DNA of 64,000 bases, taken from NCBI GenBank assembly GCA_023388055.1, contig JAEWGW010000025.1:310001-374000 (forward strand), read 5' to 3'. Shown piece after piece: positions 51,132-59,695 of the stretch; the first letter of the stretch is position 1; each line of letters begins with the position of its first letter. This DNA comes from Bacillota bacterium. Its GTDB lineage: Bacteria > Bacillota > Bacilli > Paenibacillales > NBRC-103111. The position numbers and the translations under genes were made by a program. The notes below the pieces were generated by a model, which saw only the letters and a list, made by a program, of their open reading frames with translations, did no database searches and was not told the origin of the DNA.

Positions 51132-54100
51132 ATGTTCCGCACAGGCAGATTTACGATTCGTTCCAAAATGATTGTCGGCTACATGATCATATTGTTATTC
51201 CTGGGATCAGCGCTGTTATTGCTGAATAATCAAATGGCGTCCCTGCAGCGGGCGATTGAATTTATAACCGAACACGACATTGCGGTCCATAACCTGGCGA
51301 ACCAGGTGGAGAAGCATGTGATTGATATGGAAACCGGACAACGGGGATACATTATCGCCGGCGACGAGGCGTATCTGGAGCCTTATGTAACCGGCAAAAC
51401 CCAGTGGCCGTTGGATTATGAGGAATTATCCACGATGGTGGAGGATAACCCCGGGCAGCAGCGGAAGCTGCAGCTGATTAAGTCGGGAATCGAGGAATGG
51501 ATCAAAACCGCGGGAGAACCCACCATCGCTTTTAAGCGGGCGGGGGATACTGCAAGCCTTCAGAGCTTTTTCAAGGTGGATGCGGGCAAACAGATTATTG
51601 ATCCCCTCCGCAAGCAGTTGGAGGATTTCCGCCAGTCCGAGCTGGCCTTGACCCAGGAGCGGGTCTCCGGCTTGAACGGGCAAAATACGGGCTTGCGGCT
51701 GGCCCTGACTATTATTTTCGCTCTTATTGTGGTGATATCCATTATTACGGGTACCATGCTGTCCAATTCCATTGTCAAAACCATCAAGGATGTTATCGCG
51801 GCCATCACCGAAATTGCCACGGCGGAAGGCACCCAGACGGGCAAACGGATTGTCACGCATACTCGGGATGAAGTGAAGGATTTGAGCGATGCCACCAACC
51901 TGCTCCTGGAGAGCCAGGAGAGACAGAATTGGCTGCAGACCGGGATTACTGAGGTAGCTACCTCTTATCAAGGCCAGTCCGACATTTCTCCGTTTGCGCA
52001 AGTTCTTGTCCGCAAGCTGGCAGAGCTGCTGGGTGCAGGCTTCGGTGTGTTCTATCTCCGTGCCGGCGACAAGCTGGTGAAATTCGCCTCTTATGCTGTG
52101 GGCGGGGATGATCCGGGAACGGAAAGCTTCCGTATGGGAACAGGGCTGATTGGCCAAAGTGCTGCCGAAAACCGGATCTTCCTGCTGGAGCAGGTTCCGG
52201 ACCACCATATCAAGATCACCACCGGACTGGGGGCATCCAACCCCCACAGCGTACTGATTGTGCCCATTGAACATGAGGACCGTGTTTTCGGTGTCCTGGA
52301 ATTTGCGTCTTTCGCCGTATTTACGCCCCAGCACCGGAAGCTTGTGGAGCAAACCCGCAGAACCATCGGCATGATGATTAATAATGTGCTAAACCAGATG
52401 GAGGTCAAACGTCTGCTGGAGGAATCCCAGGCCATGTCCGAGGAGCTGCAGCAGCAAACCGAGGAACTGACAGCCCAATCGGAAGAGTTGATGGCCCAGC
52501 AGGACGAGTTGAAGACAGCTAATGATTCTCTGCGCCAGTCAGAGATGCGCTTGAAGCTTCAGCAGGAGGATCTGGAAACCAACAATGAGGAGCTGACCAA
52601 ACGCTCCGATCAGCTTCTCCAGAATACGCGGCGGATGCAGGAAACGAATGTGCGCATTGAAGAGCAGAAGACACTCCTGGAGCAGCAGGCCAATGATTTG
52701 ATGACGGCCTCACGTTATAAGTCCGAATTCCTGGCGAATATGTCCCATGAGCTCCGGACCCCGCTGAACAGTCTGCTCATCTTGTCCCAGCTGCTGGCGG
52801 AGAACCGGGAGGGCAATCTGGAGACGAAGCAGATTGAGTTTGCGTCCACCATTCACTCGGCAGGGAGCGATCTGCTGCGGCTGATAGATGAAATACTGGA
52901 TTTGTCCAAGATTGAATCGGGGCAAATGAACATTGAGCTTGAGCCGGTTTCCTGGGACGAAATCCTGGGCAGCCTGGAGCGCAGCTTCCGTACTCTGGCG
53001 GAGAAGAAGAATATTGATTTTCACTTAGAGCTGGAGGATGGCCGGCAGACGAAGGGGCTGGTAACGGACTCTCACCGGCTGCTGCAGATCTTGAAGAATT
53101 TGCTCTCCAATGCTTTCAAATTCACCAACCAGGGCCAGGTTCAGCTCCAGATCCGAACCGCGGAAGGCAAAAACGGACTGCCGGAGATCGCATTCAGCGT
53201 CGCCGATACGGGCATTGGCATAGCGGAGGAGAAAAAAGCGATTATCTTCGAGGCCTTCCAGCAGGCGGATGGATCAACCAGCCGCAAGTATGGGGGGACG
53301 GGGTTGGGCCTAACCATCAGCCGGGATATGGCTCTCCTTTTGGGCGGACGCATCGAGGTGGAAAGCCGGGAAGGAACCGGCAGCCACTTTACGCTATTCC
53401 TCCCTGCGTCTCCTAAGGTTGAGAGTGCGCAAACTTTGAAGGAAATTGCCGTTGCGGCTGTGGAGGAGACTCCTAGGTTTACTCTTCCTGCGCCTGACGT
53501 GCTGGCCCCTCTCCAGCGGGAGATAAATCCCCAATGGCTGGGAACGGCGGTCATCCCGGATGACCGGGAGGAGCTGCAGCCGGGGGACAGAGTCATGCTG
53601 ATTATCGAGGATGACAGCCGTTTTGCGAAGATCCTGCTGGATCAGGTGCGGGAGCGCGGCTTTAAGGGAATTGTAGCACTGCAGGGGGATACGGGCCTGG
53701 CGCTGGCCAGGATGTACACGCCGGATGCGATTATTCTGGATATTGAATTGCCTGTTATCGACGGCTGGTCCGTGCTGGAGCGGCTGAAGCAGCAGCCGGA
53801 TTTGCGCCACATTCCTGTCCACGTGATTTCCGTTGTGGATGAGCCGCAGCAGGGGCTGCTGATGGGCGCTATCGCCTATTTGCAGAAGCCCGTGGACCGG
53901 CAGGGGCTGGCAAATGCCCTGTCCCGGATCCAGCATTTCCTGGACCGCTCCGTAAAACGCCTGCTGATCGTAGAGGATGATGAGGTGCTGCTGGAGAGTA
54001 TGGTTCATCTGATGGAGCATGATGATGTCATCATCAAAGGGGTATCCTCGGGTCAAGAAGCATTGGACGAGCTGGAGCAGAGCCATTATGATTGTATGGT

Positions 54101-54758
54101 GCTGGATCTTGGCCTGGGAGATATCTCCGGCTTCGAAATTCTGGACCGGATCAGGCAGAGGGAGGAGCTCCGCCAGCTCCCGATTATTATTTATACGGGC
54201 AGGGATTTGGACCGGAAGGAAGAAATGGAAATTCGCAAATATGCGGAGAGCATAATTATCAAGAATGTTAAATCCCAGGAACGGCTGTTTGACGAAACGG
54301 CGCTGTTCCTGCACCGGGTTGAGGCCGATCTGCCGGAAAACCGCCGGCTAATTCTCAAGAAGCTGTATAATGATGAGGATCTGTTCCGGGGCAAACGCAT
54401 TTTGCTTGTGGAGGACGATATCCGCAACATCTTCGCTCTGACCAATGTGCTGCAGTCCTATCACTTGAACGTAACCTTTGCCGAAAATGGAAAAGAGGCT
54501 CTTGAGCAGCTGGAGAAGGATCCCGATTTCGACCTCATTCTGATGGATATCATGATGCCCGAACTGGACGGGTATCAAGCCATGACGGCGATCCGGCAAA
54601 TGCCCGAGCTGGAGACGGTGCCGATTATCGCGCTTACCGCGAAGGCTATGAAGGAAGATCGGCAGCGCTGCATTGATATGGGCGCGTCCGATTATATCAG
54701 CAAGCCCATTGATATTGAGAAGCTGCTTTCCCTATTGAAGGTATGGCTATACAAGTAA
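51132..54758 (+). CDS. Hybrid sensor histidine kinase: CHASE3-HAMP-GAF-HisKA-HATPase-three receivers
   Basis: About 1208 residues. Membrane segment 1 (about 15-33), a CHASE3 extracytoplasmic sensor (about 35-185, with the typical VIDMETGQRGYIIAGDEAYLEPY), membrane segment 2, HAMP (about 210-265), a GAF domain (about 280-420), and a long coiled coil rich in EELQQQTEELTAQSEEL. HisKA has the phospho-His near residue 538 in FLANMSHELRTPLNSLL. The ATPase domain carries NLLSNAFKFTNQG, DTGIGI and GGTGLGLTISRDM. Three receivers follow: IIEDDSRF/ILDIELPVIDG, IVEDDEVL/VLDLGLGDISG and LVEDDIRN/LMDIMMPELDG, all with intact Asp. ATG 51132 is preferred (GAGG 9 bases upstream); GTG 51126 is possible. It heads a three-gene operon with CheR and a second hybrid kinase. 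Confidence 0.9.
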   Translation: MFRTGRFTIRSKMIVGYMIILLFLGSALLLLNNQMASLQRAIEFITEHDIAVHNLANQVEKHVIDMETGQRGYIIAGDEAYLEPYVTGKTQWPLDYEELSTMVEDNPGQQRKLQLIKSGIEEWIKTAGEPTIAFKRAGDTASLQSFFKVDAGKQIIDPLRKQLEDFRQSELALTQERVSGLNGQNTGLRLALTIIFALIVVISIITGTMLSNSIVKTIKDVIAAITEIATAEGTQTGKRIVTHTRDEVKDLSDATNLLLESQERQNWLQTGITEVATSYQGQSDISPFAQVLVRKLAELLGAGFGVFYLRAGDKLVKFASYAVGGDDPGTESFRMGTGLIGQSAAENRIFLLEQVPDHHIKITTGLGASNPHSVLIVPIEHEDRVFGVLEFASFAVFTPQHRKLVEQTRRTIGMMINNVLNQMEVKRLLEESQAMSEELQQQTEELTAQSEELMAQQDELKTANDSLRQSEMRLKLQQEDLETNNEELTKRSDQLLQNTRRMQETNVRIEEQKTLLEQQANDLMTASRYKSEFLANMSHELRTPLNSLLILSQLLAENREGNLETKQIEFASTIHSAGSDLLRLIDEILDLSKIESGQMNIELEPVSWDEILGSLERSFRTLAEKKNIDFHLELEDGRQTKGLVTDSHRLLQILKNLLSNAFKFTNQGQVQLQIRTAEGKNGLPEIAFSVADTGIGIAEEKKAIIFEAFQQADGSTSRKYGGTGLGLTISRDMALLLGGRIEVESREGTGSHFTLFLPASPKVESAQTLKEIAVAAVEETPRFTLPAPDVLAPLQREINPQWLGTAVIPDDREELQPGDRVMLIIEDDSRFAKILLDQVRERGFKGIVALQGDTGLALARMYTPDAIILDIELPVIDGWSVLERLKQQPDLRHIPVHVISVVDEPQQGLLMGAIAYLQKPVDRQGLANALSRIQHFLDRSVKRLLIVEDDEVLLESMVHLMEHDDVIIKGVSSGQEALDELEQSHYDCMVLDLGLGDISGFEILDRIRQREELRQLPIIIYTGRDLDRKEEMEIRKYAESIIIKNVKSQERLFDETALFLHRVEADLPENRRLILKKLYNDEDLFRGKRILLVEDDIRNIFALTNVLQSYHLNVTFAENGKEALEQLEKDPDFDLILMDIMMPELDGYQAMTAIRQMPELETVPIIALTAKAMKEDRQRCIDMGASDYISKPIDIEKLLSLLKVWLYK

Positions 54759-54774
54759 AAGGAGGGGATGATTC

Positions 54775-55641
54775 ATCCGACCCGATTACGGCGTTGTCTA
54801 CTCCTCCGATGAAGCGGAGGCAAGCAGCCTGCATGAGAAGCTGGAGATCCAGCTTCTTTTGCAGGCCATTTATCAAGCTTACGGATACGATTTCCGGAAT
54901 TACGCGTATGATTCCATCCGCCGCCGGATTCTGCATGCCATGAAGGTTATGGGGGAAAGGACGATTTCCGGCTTTATCCCCCGTATTCTCCATGATCCCC
55001 GCCAGCTGCATCTGCTTCTGGATTTGCTGATTGTCAACGTCAGTGAAATGTTTCGTGATCCTTCCATGTTCATGGAATTCCGGAAGAGGGTTATTCCCTT
55101 TCTGCGAACGTATCCGCACATCCTCATCTGGCATGCAGGATGCTCCAGGGGCGAAGAGGTGCTGTCCATGGCGATTCTGCTGGAGGAGGAGGGTTTGTAC
55201 GATAAAGCGCGGATCTACGCCACCGATATTGACGAAGGTGCGTTGGCCTTTGCCCGGGAGGGGCAATATCCGCTCTCCATTATGGAGAAGTTCGCCGGCA
55301 ATTACCGGCTGGCGGGAGGAACCCGGGATTTCTCCGAGTATTACACGGTGGAGCATAACGAGGCTAAGTTTCGTCCATCACTGCAGCGCAATGTAGTGTA
55401 CGCCAGCCATAATCTGGTGACGGACCACTCCTTTAACGAATTCAACGTCATTATGTGCCGGAATGTGATGATTTACTTTGACCGCCAGCTCCAGAACCGG
55501 GTCCATCAGCTTTTCTATGACAGTCTAGCCATGTTCGGCTTTCTATCGTTGGGCAGCCCGGAAACCGTCTCCGTCTTTGCAGGTTCGGATTGTTATGAAG
55601 CGATTAACGAGAAAGAAAAACTGTACCGGAGAATTCAATAA
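54775..55641 (+). CDS. CheR-type methyltransferase without a canonical start codon
   Basis: About 288 residues if begun at the ATC at 54775. The N-terminal helical domain (EKLEIQLLLQAIYQAYGYDFRNYAYDSIRRRI) and the SAM-dependent methyltransferase domain (ILIWHAGCSRGEEVLSMAI, ARIYATDIDEGALAFAREG, FNVIMCRNVMIYFD) are those of CheR, which methylates glutamates on receptors. The family's N-terminal helix begins well before the first usable in-frame TTG at 54859. No ATG, GTG or TTG occurs in frame between the upstream stop (54769) and that TTG. A near-perfect AGGAGG (54760-54765) stands 9 bases before the ATC. The gene is 16 bases after the hybrid kinase and 25 before the next. No receptor or CheB gene is nearby, so it may modify the kinases. 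Confidence 0.8.
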   Translation: MRPDYGVVYSSDEAEASSLHEKLEIQLLLQAIYQAYGYDFRNYAYDSIRRRILHAMKVMGERTISGFIPRILHDPRQLHLLLDLLIVNVSEMFRDPSMFMEFRKRVIPFLRTYPHILIWHAGCSRGEEVLSMAILLEEEGLYDKARIYATDIDEGALAFAREGQYPLSIMEKFAGNYRLAGGTRDFSEYYTVEHNEAKFRPSLQRNVVYASHNLVTDHSFNEFNVIMCRNVMIYFDRQLQNRVHQLFYDSLAMFGFLSLGSPETVSVFAGSDCYEAINEKEKLYRRIQ

Positions 55642-55666
55642 GTGATAGAAATGAGGGAGATTCCCA

Positions 55667-57649
55667 TTGGAGAGTGATAATTCCGTCAATATTCTGCTGG
55701 TGGATGACCACCCCGAGAACCTGCTGGCTCTCGAGGCTGTATTGGCGGACGAACCCTACAGGCTGATTCGTGCGAATTCCGGCTCGGAAGCGCTGAAATG
55801 CCTGCTGAGGGATGAAATTTCCCTAATCCTGCTTGATGTGCAAATGCCGGACATGGACGGCTTTGAGACCGCGCAGCACATTCAGGCGTATGAACGCTCC
55901 CGGCATATTCCAATTATTTTCTTAAGTGCTACCAGCAAGGATGCTATCCATCTTTCTGCAGGTTATTCTGCCGGTGGTATTGACTATATGGTGAAGCCCT
56001 TTGTCCCTCAGATTCTGAAGGCGAAGGTGCAGGCTTTTGTCCGGCTTTTCAACATGCAGCTGAAGCTGAAGCAGCAAACTGCCCAGCTTACCCTAGCCAA
56101 CGAGTCCTTGGTGCAGGCGACGGAGCAGCTGACCAAGGCCGAGGCCCAGGCCAGGATTGTGATGGAAACCTCGCTGGACGCCGTTGTTGTGTTTGACCGC
56201 CGCGGGACGATTCTCCGGGTGAATCCGGCTGCAGCAGAGCAATTCGGGTACCCCTCCGACAAGCTGGTTGACCGCCCGCTGTCATTTATACTGCCAGGGC
56301 TGGTGACGTCGATCTTTCAGGAGATGATCGGAAAACGGTGGGAAACCGAGCTGCTGCGGCAGGACGGCTCCACGTTTCCTGCAGAAATTCAACTGGGGCA
56401 TCCCACGGATGGAGGTCTGCTGTTTGCCTGCACCATCCGTGACATTACGGAGCGCAGGAAAGCGAAGGAGGCTTTGATCCAGGCGAAGGAAGCTGCCGAA
56501 CGAACCTCCTCCTCCAAGTCAGGGCTGCTTGCTTTTTTGAGCCATAAAATCCGGGATCCCTTGAGCGGGGTGACGGGCATGATGGATCTTCTGATGGAGT
56601 CCGGTCTGGAGCAGGAGCAGCGGAAGCTTGCCGACATGATCATGCAGAGCGGCAATGTGATGGTGTCGATCATGAATAATCTGCTTGATTATTCCAGGCT
56701 GGAATCAGGAGGCATGGAGCTGGAGGAGGAGGCCTTTTCTCTGCGTGGCTGCCTGGAGCAGGTCAGAGATATTTTTGCAGGCCAGCTGAAGGCCAAACAA
56801 TTGGATTTTGTGGTGATGATGGACCCCGAGCTGCCTGTCGCAGTGTTGGGCGATGCGGCCCGGCTGCGGCAGATTCTGATCCATGTGGTAGGTAATGCTG
56901 TAAAATTTACGAACGATGGGGGAGTTTATGTTTTTGTGCTGCAAACCGCCCGCACCGAAAACAGCGTAACCGCCGAATTCCTCGTGAAGGACAGCGGCAT
57001 CGGGATTCCGCCGGATAAGGCGGATATGCTGCTTAACTCCTTCGCCCAAGGAGAGGATTCCAACGGAAGGATCTACAGCGGCGCCGGACTGGGGCTTCCC
57101 ATCGCCAAGGCGTTGGCGGAGATGATGGGCGGTTCTATCCGCATTGAAGCTCCCGGAGAGCCAGGCGCACTGGTGGCCGTGCAGGTGGTCTTCCGCTTGT
57201 GCGGCTCTGCCGAAGCCAGGCTGCTGGATTTGGATCAAGCCATCCATCTGGCGGACGCCAAGGCGCTTGCGCCGATGCTCCCCCAGCAGATTCTGGTGGT
57301 GGATGACCGGGAGCTGGAGCGGAACCTTCTGCAGCATATGCTCCGCCACCTGGGTCATTCTGTGGAGCTTGCGGGAAACGGGGAAAAAGCTCTGCAGGCT
57401 CGGGCTTCGGGCCGGAGCTATGACCTGGTGATTGTGGAAATCCACCAGCCGGGCTTCAACGTAACAGAGCTGGGCAGAAGCTTGCAGCAAACCAGTCCCC
57501 CGGATGGGAATGAGACGCTGATCGCCGTGACTGACGATCCAAGCAAGGAACGGGAGAGGGCTTGCATGGAGGCGGGCTTCGCCGAAGTCATCCGTAAGCC
57601 TATCCGCATGGAGGGATTGCGTCAGCTTATCTTGCGCCATACCACCTAA
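55667..57649 (+). CDS. Hybrid kinase: receiver-PAS-HisKA-HATPase-receiver, with Glu at the second phospho-acceptor site
   Basis: 660 residues, soluble. It starts with TTG, GAGGGAG about 8 bases upstream. The N-terminal receiver (about 8-125) has LLVDDHPENLL, LILLDVQMPDMDGFE and YMVKPF, all canonical. A coiled-coil linker and PAS domain (about 160-265, VFDRRGTILRVNPAAAEQFGY) follow. HisKA has SHKIRDPLSGVTG, with the His kept and the usual SHELRTPL altered. The ATPase domain shows VGNAVKFTNDG, DSGIGIP and GAGLGLPIAKAL. The C-terminal receiver (about 542-660) has VVDDRELE and VIRKPI, but the phospho-acceptor segment is LVIVEIHQPGF, with Glu in place of Asp, so it may be locked in an active-like state. 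Likely target of the upstream hybrid kinase; no output gene is adjacent. Confidence 0.87.
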   Translation: MESDNSVNILLVDDHPENLLALEAVLADEPYRLIRANSGSEALKCLLRDEISLILLDVQMPDMDGFETAQHIQAYERSRHIPIIFLSATSKDAIHLSAGYSAGGIDYMVKPFVPQILKAKVQAFVRLFNMQLKLKQQTAQLTLANESLVQATEQLTKAEAQARIVMETSLDAVVVFDRRGTILRVNPAAAEQFGYPSDKLVDRPLSFILPGLVTSIFQEMIGKRWETELLRQDGSTFPAEIQLGHPTDGGLLFACTIRDITERRKAKEALIQAKEAAERTSSSKSGLLAFLSHKIRDPLSGVTGMMDLLMESGLEQEQRKLADMIMQSGNVMVSIMNNLLDYSRLESGGMELEEEAFSLRGCLEQVRDIFAGQLKAKQLDFVVMMDPELPVAVLGDAARLRQILIHVVGNAVKFTNDGGVYVFVLQTARTENSVTAEFLVKDSGIGIPPDKADMLLNSFAQGEDSNGRIYSGAGLGLPIAKALAEMMGGSIRIEAPGEPGALVAVQVVFRLCGSAEARLLDLDQAIHLADAKALAPMLPQQILVVDDRELERNLLQHMLRHLGHSVELAGNGEKALQARASGRSYDLVIVEIHQPGFNVTELGRSLQQTSPPDGNETLIAVTDDPSKERERACMEAGFAEVIRKPIRMEGLRQLILRHTT

Positions 57650-57757
57650 GGTCAGGGGGGAGAATGATGCCGCGGCTTTTAAACACTAACGGGAGACTCT
57701 CAGAAACGTCAGCCCGATGGAGTTTAAGCCAACTTGAGCCTGCCGGTCCTGTCTGAT

Positions 57758-57938
57758 CCGGACAGAGAATCCGCTATTTTCCCGGAATTGGCGCTTTTGT
57801 TCTTTTCGCGGACACAGGGGACGTTATTCTCGCTAAAGTCTGCCCGTATAGGGAATATTCGCCCATATAACGGCTTCTGAGTCCGCGAAAATCAGAAAAG
57901 ACCGTTTTTTCGCCTAATAGCGGATCCTCTGTCCGTTG
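57758..57938. repeat. Dyad repeat element, family C (fills much of 57650-58055)
   Basis: Forward units begin CCGGACAGAG (57758) and GCGGACACAG (57808), 50 bp apart, and end in CCGCTATT and ACGTTATT. Inverted units carry GTCCGCG (57881) and GTCCGTT (57931), again 50 bp apart. CGGACAGAG-ATCCGCTATT in the first unit is the exact complement of the last unit apart from one base. It lies between convergent genes (hybrid kinase and SpoVR). No gene is visible in this gap. Confidence 0.85.
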
Positions 57939-57989
57939 GGGCCATCATCCGCCTGCTTGCAACCATGCAGAGCCGGTATGGGCACACCG

Positions 57990-58036
57990 AAAAAAGCTGA
58001 GCAGAAAACATGCGTTTTTCTGCCCAGCTTTTCCTT
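57990..58036 (-). terminator. Intrinsic terminator of the SpoVR gene
   Basis: Read on the minus strand, AAAAGCTGGGCAGAAAA and TTTTCTGCTCAGCTTTTT pair (one mismatch) and end in a T-tract, 20 bases after the SpoVR stop. Confidence 0.8.
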
Positions 58037-58055
58037 TTTGAACAACCTCCTAATT

Positions 58056-59483
58056 TTACAAAAATTTCCTATTATTCTTCTTGCCATCAAAGGTAAAGAG
58101 CACCGACTTATCCTCCACTACCGTCTCCAGATGGATGGTTTTGCCCCAGAGGCGGTGAACATGGGGTAACGTACGCTCCACATATTTCAGATCCAGCTCC
58201 ACACCCTCGTACATATGCTTCAGGAACAGCTCCCCGTTCCCCGTATGGTTCCCGTCAGTGATGACCAGATAAGGAAAACCTCCGTTGACCCGGGCATATA
58301 CCAGCTGATCCCGGATATGCTCCCAGGTTTTGTCGGTGATTTTCCATTCGACGCCCTTCTTCTCGAATACGTAGAGATCCAGATCCTCCACCAGCTGTTT
58401 GGTCAGGTAGTTACGGATGAAGGAGGTGTCGGAATCAAATTCCCGGACCTCGAAGATCTTGGCCCGGCCTTGGCCCGGCTTCCGCCCGGACCGCCGGATA
58501 TCCTCCTCGCTGGGCTCATCCCAGCGTTTCTCTATGTCCTCCAGGATTTTCAACCCCAAATAATAAGGATTCAGACTGTTCCGGGAGGGCTGCACCACAC
58601 CCGAATTCAGCTTGGAGTATTCGATGGTTTCTTCGCTGGTCAAATCAAGCTCCCGGAGAATTCGCTGATGCCAGTAGGAAGCCCAGCCTTCGTTCATAAT
58701 TTTCGTCTCCATCTGGGGCCAGAAGTAGAGCATCTCATCCCGCAGCATGGTCAGAATATCCCGCTGCCACGGCTCCAGGATGGGAGAATATTCCTGGATG
58801 AACCAGAGGATATCCTTTTCCGGCTTAGGGGGGAAACGTTTGGGCGTATCCTCTGCTACGGCATCCCCTTCCGTCTCCAGCTCCCACAAGTCCTCGTAGC
58901 CGGTGGTTTTGACGAATGCCCCCTCCGCCTGGTCCATGATTCCGTCGCCGTCCATATCATACCGGTTGGGACGGTAAGGGCGCACCAGATCCGGGTCCAC
59001 ATGCTCCTGGATAGCCAGCACCGCATCGATAAACTGCTCCACCCGGTCGGTGCCGTATTTGATCTCATAGGACCGGATCCGCTCTGCTGTAGCCGACATG
59101 CTCTCCACCATGTTCCGGTTGGTTTTGGAGAAACGGGCATTGTTCTTGAAGAAGTCGCAGTGGGCCAGCACGTGGGCGACAATCAGCTTGTTCTGGATGA
59201 GGGAATTGCCGTCCAGGAGAAAGGCGTAGCAGGGGTTGGAGTTGATCACCAGCTCGTAAATTTTGGAGAGGCCGAAGTCGTATTGCGTCTTCATCCGGTG
59301 GAAGGTCTTCCCGAAGCTCCAGTGGCTGAAGCGGGTGGGCATACCGTACGCGCCGAAGGTATAGATGATATCCGCCGGGCAAATTTCGTACCGCATAGGG
59401 TAAAAGTCCAGGCCAAAGCCTGTGGCGATTTCGGTGATTTCGGCGATCGAACGCTCCAGTGCGTTGATTTCATCCTGGTGCAA
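58056..59483 (-). CDS. spoVR: SpoVR family protein
   Basis: 475 residues. SpoVR of Bacillus acts in spore cortex formation; related proteins are co-regulated with a PrkA kinase and YhbH in stress and stationary phase. Landmarks are DFYPMRYEICPADIIYTFGAYGMPTRFSHWSFGKTF, YELVINSNPCYAFLLDGNSL, VLAHCDFFKNN and FIQEYSPILEPWQRDILTMLRDEMLYFWPQMETKIMNEGWASYWH. It starts with TTG with GGAGGG 8-9 bases upstream. The length is normal. Neither prkA nor yhbH is adjacent. A partial second copy of one conserved segment occurs near 61990-62064. Confidence 0.92.
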   Translation of the reverse strand: MHQDEINALERSIAEITEIATGFGLDFYPMRYEICPADIIYTFGAYGMPTRFSHWSFGKTFHRMKTQYDFGLSKIYELVINSNPCYAFLLDGNSLIQNKLIVAHVLAHCDFFKNNARFSKTNRNMVESMSATAERIRSYEIKYGTDRVEQFIDAVLAIQEHVDPDLVRPYRPNRYDMDGDGIMDQAEGAFVKTTGYEDLWELETEGDAVAEDTPKRFPPKPEKDILWFIQEYSPILEPWQRDILTMLRDEMLYFWPQMETKIMNEGWASYWHQRILRELDLTSEETIEYSKLNSGVVQPSRNSLNPYYLGLKILEDIEKRWDEPSEEDIRRSGRKPGQGRAKIFEVREFDSDTSFIRNYLTKQLVEDLDLYVFEKKGVEWKITDKTWEHIRDQLVYARVNGGFPYLVITDGNHTGNGELFLKHMYEGVELDLKYVERTLPHVHRLWGKTIHLETVVEDKSVLFTFDGKKNNRKFL

Positions 59484-59599
59484 GGTGGGTTCCCTCCTTA
59501 AGTCTATCCTGATACGGCTCTCGGGTGCAGCCGGATAGTCTGTACGATACGGATATAAAGGTTCGTAACAGTTTATGAGTGAAAAAGGAGGGATATTCT

Positions 59600-59695
59600 A
59601 TGGCTCCGCGAGATGGGGAGAGGCGTTTCTCAAATGTACCTGCTTATTACTTCCATATTTGCAGGTTTAGCGGGGGAGATGTCGAATATGAGTAA
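59600..59695 (+). CDS. Short ORF overlapping the hsdR remnant start (possible leader or gene stub)
   Basis: 31 residues (MAPRDGERRFSNVPAYYFHI...). AAGGAGG lies 7 bases before the ATG, the best ribosome binding site in this area. Its stop codon overlaps the ATG at 59688 (ATGAGTAA), an arrangement typical of translational coupling. It may be a leader peptide, or the 5' stub of a gene lost in the rearrangement. No homology is recognised. Confidence 0.35.
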   Translation: MAPRDGERRFSNVPAYYFHICRFSGGDVEYE

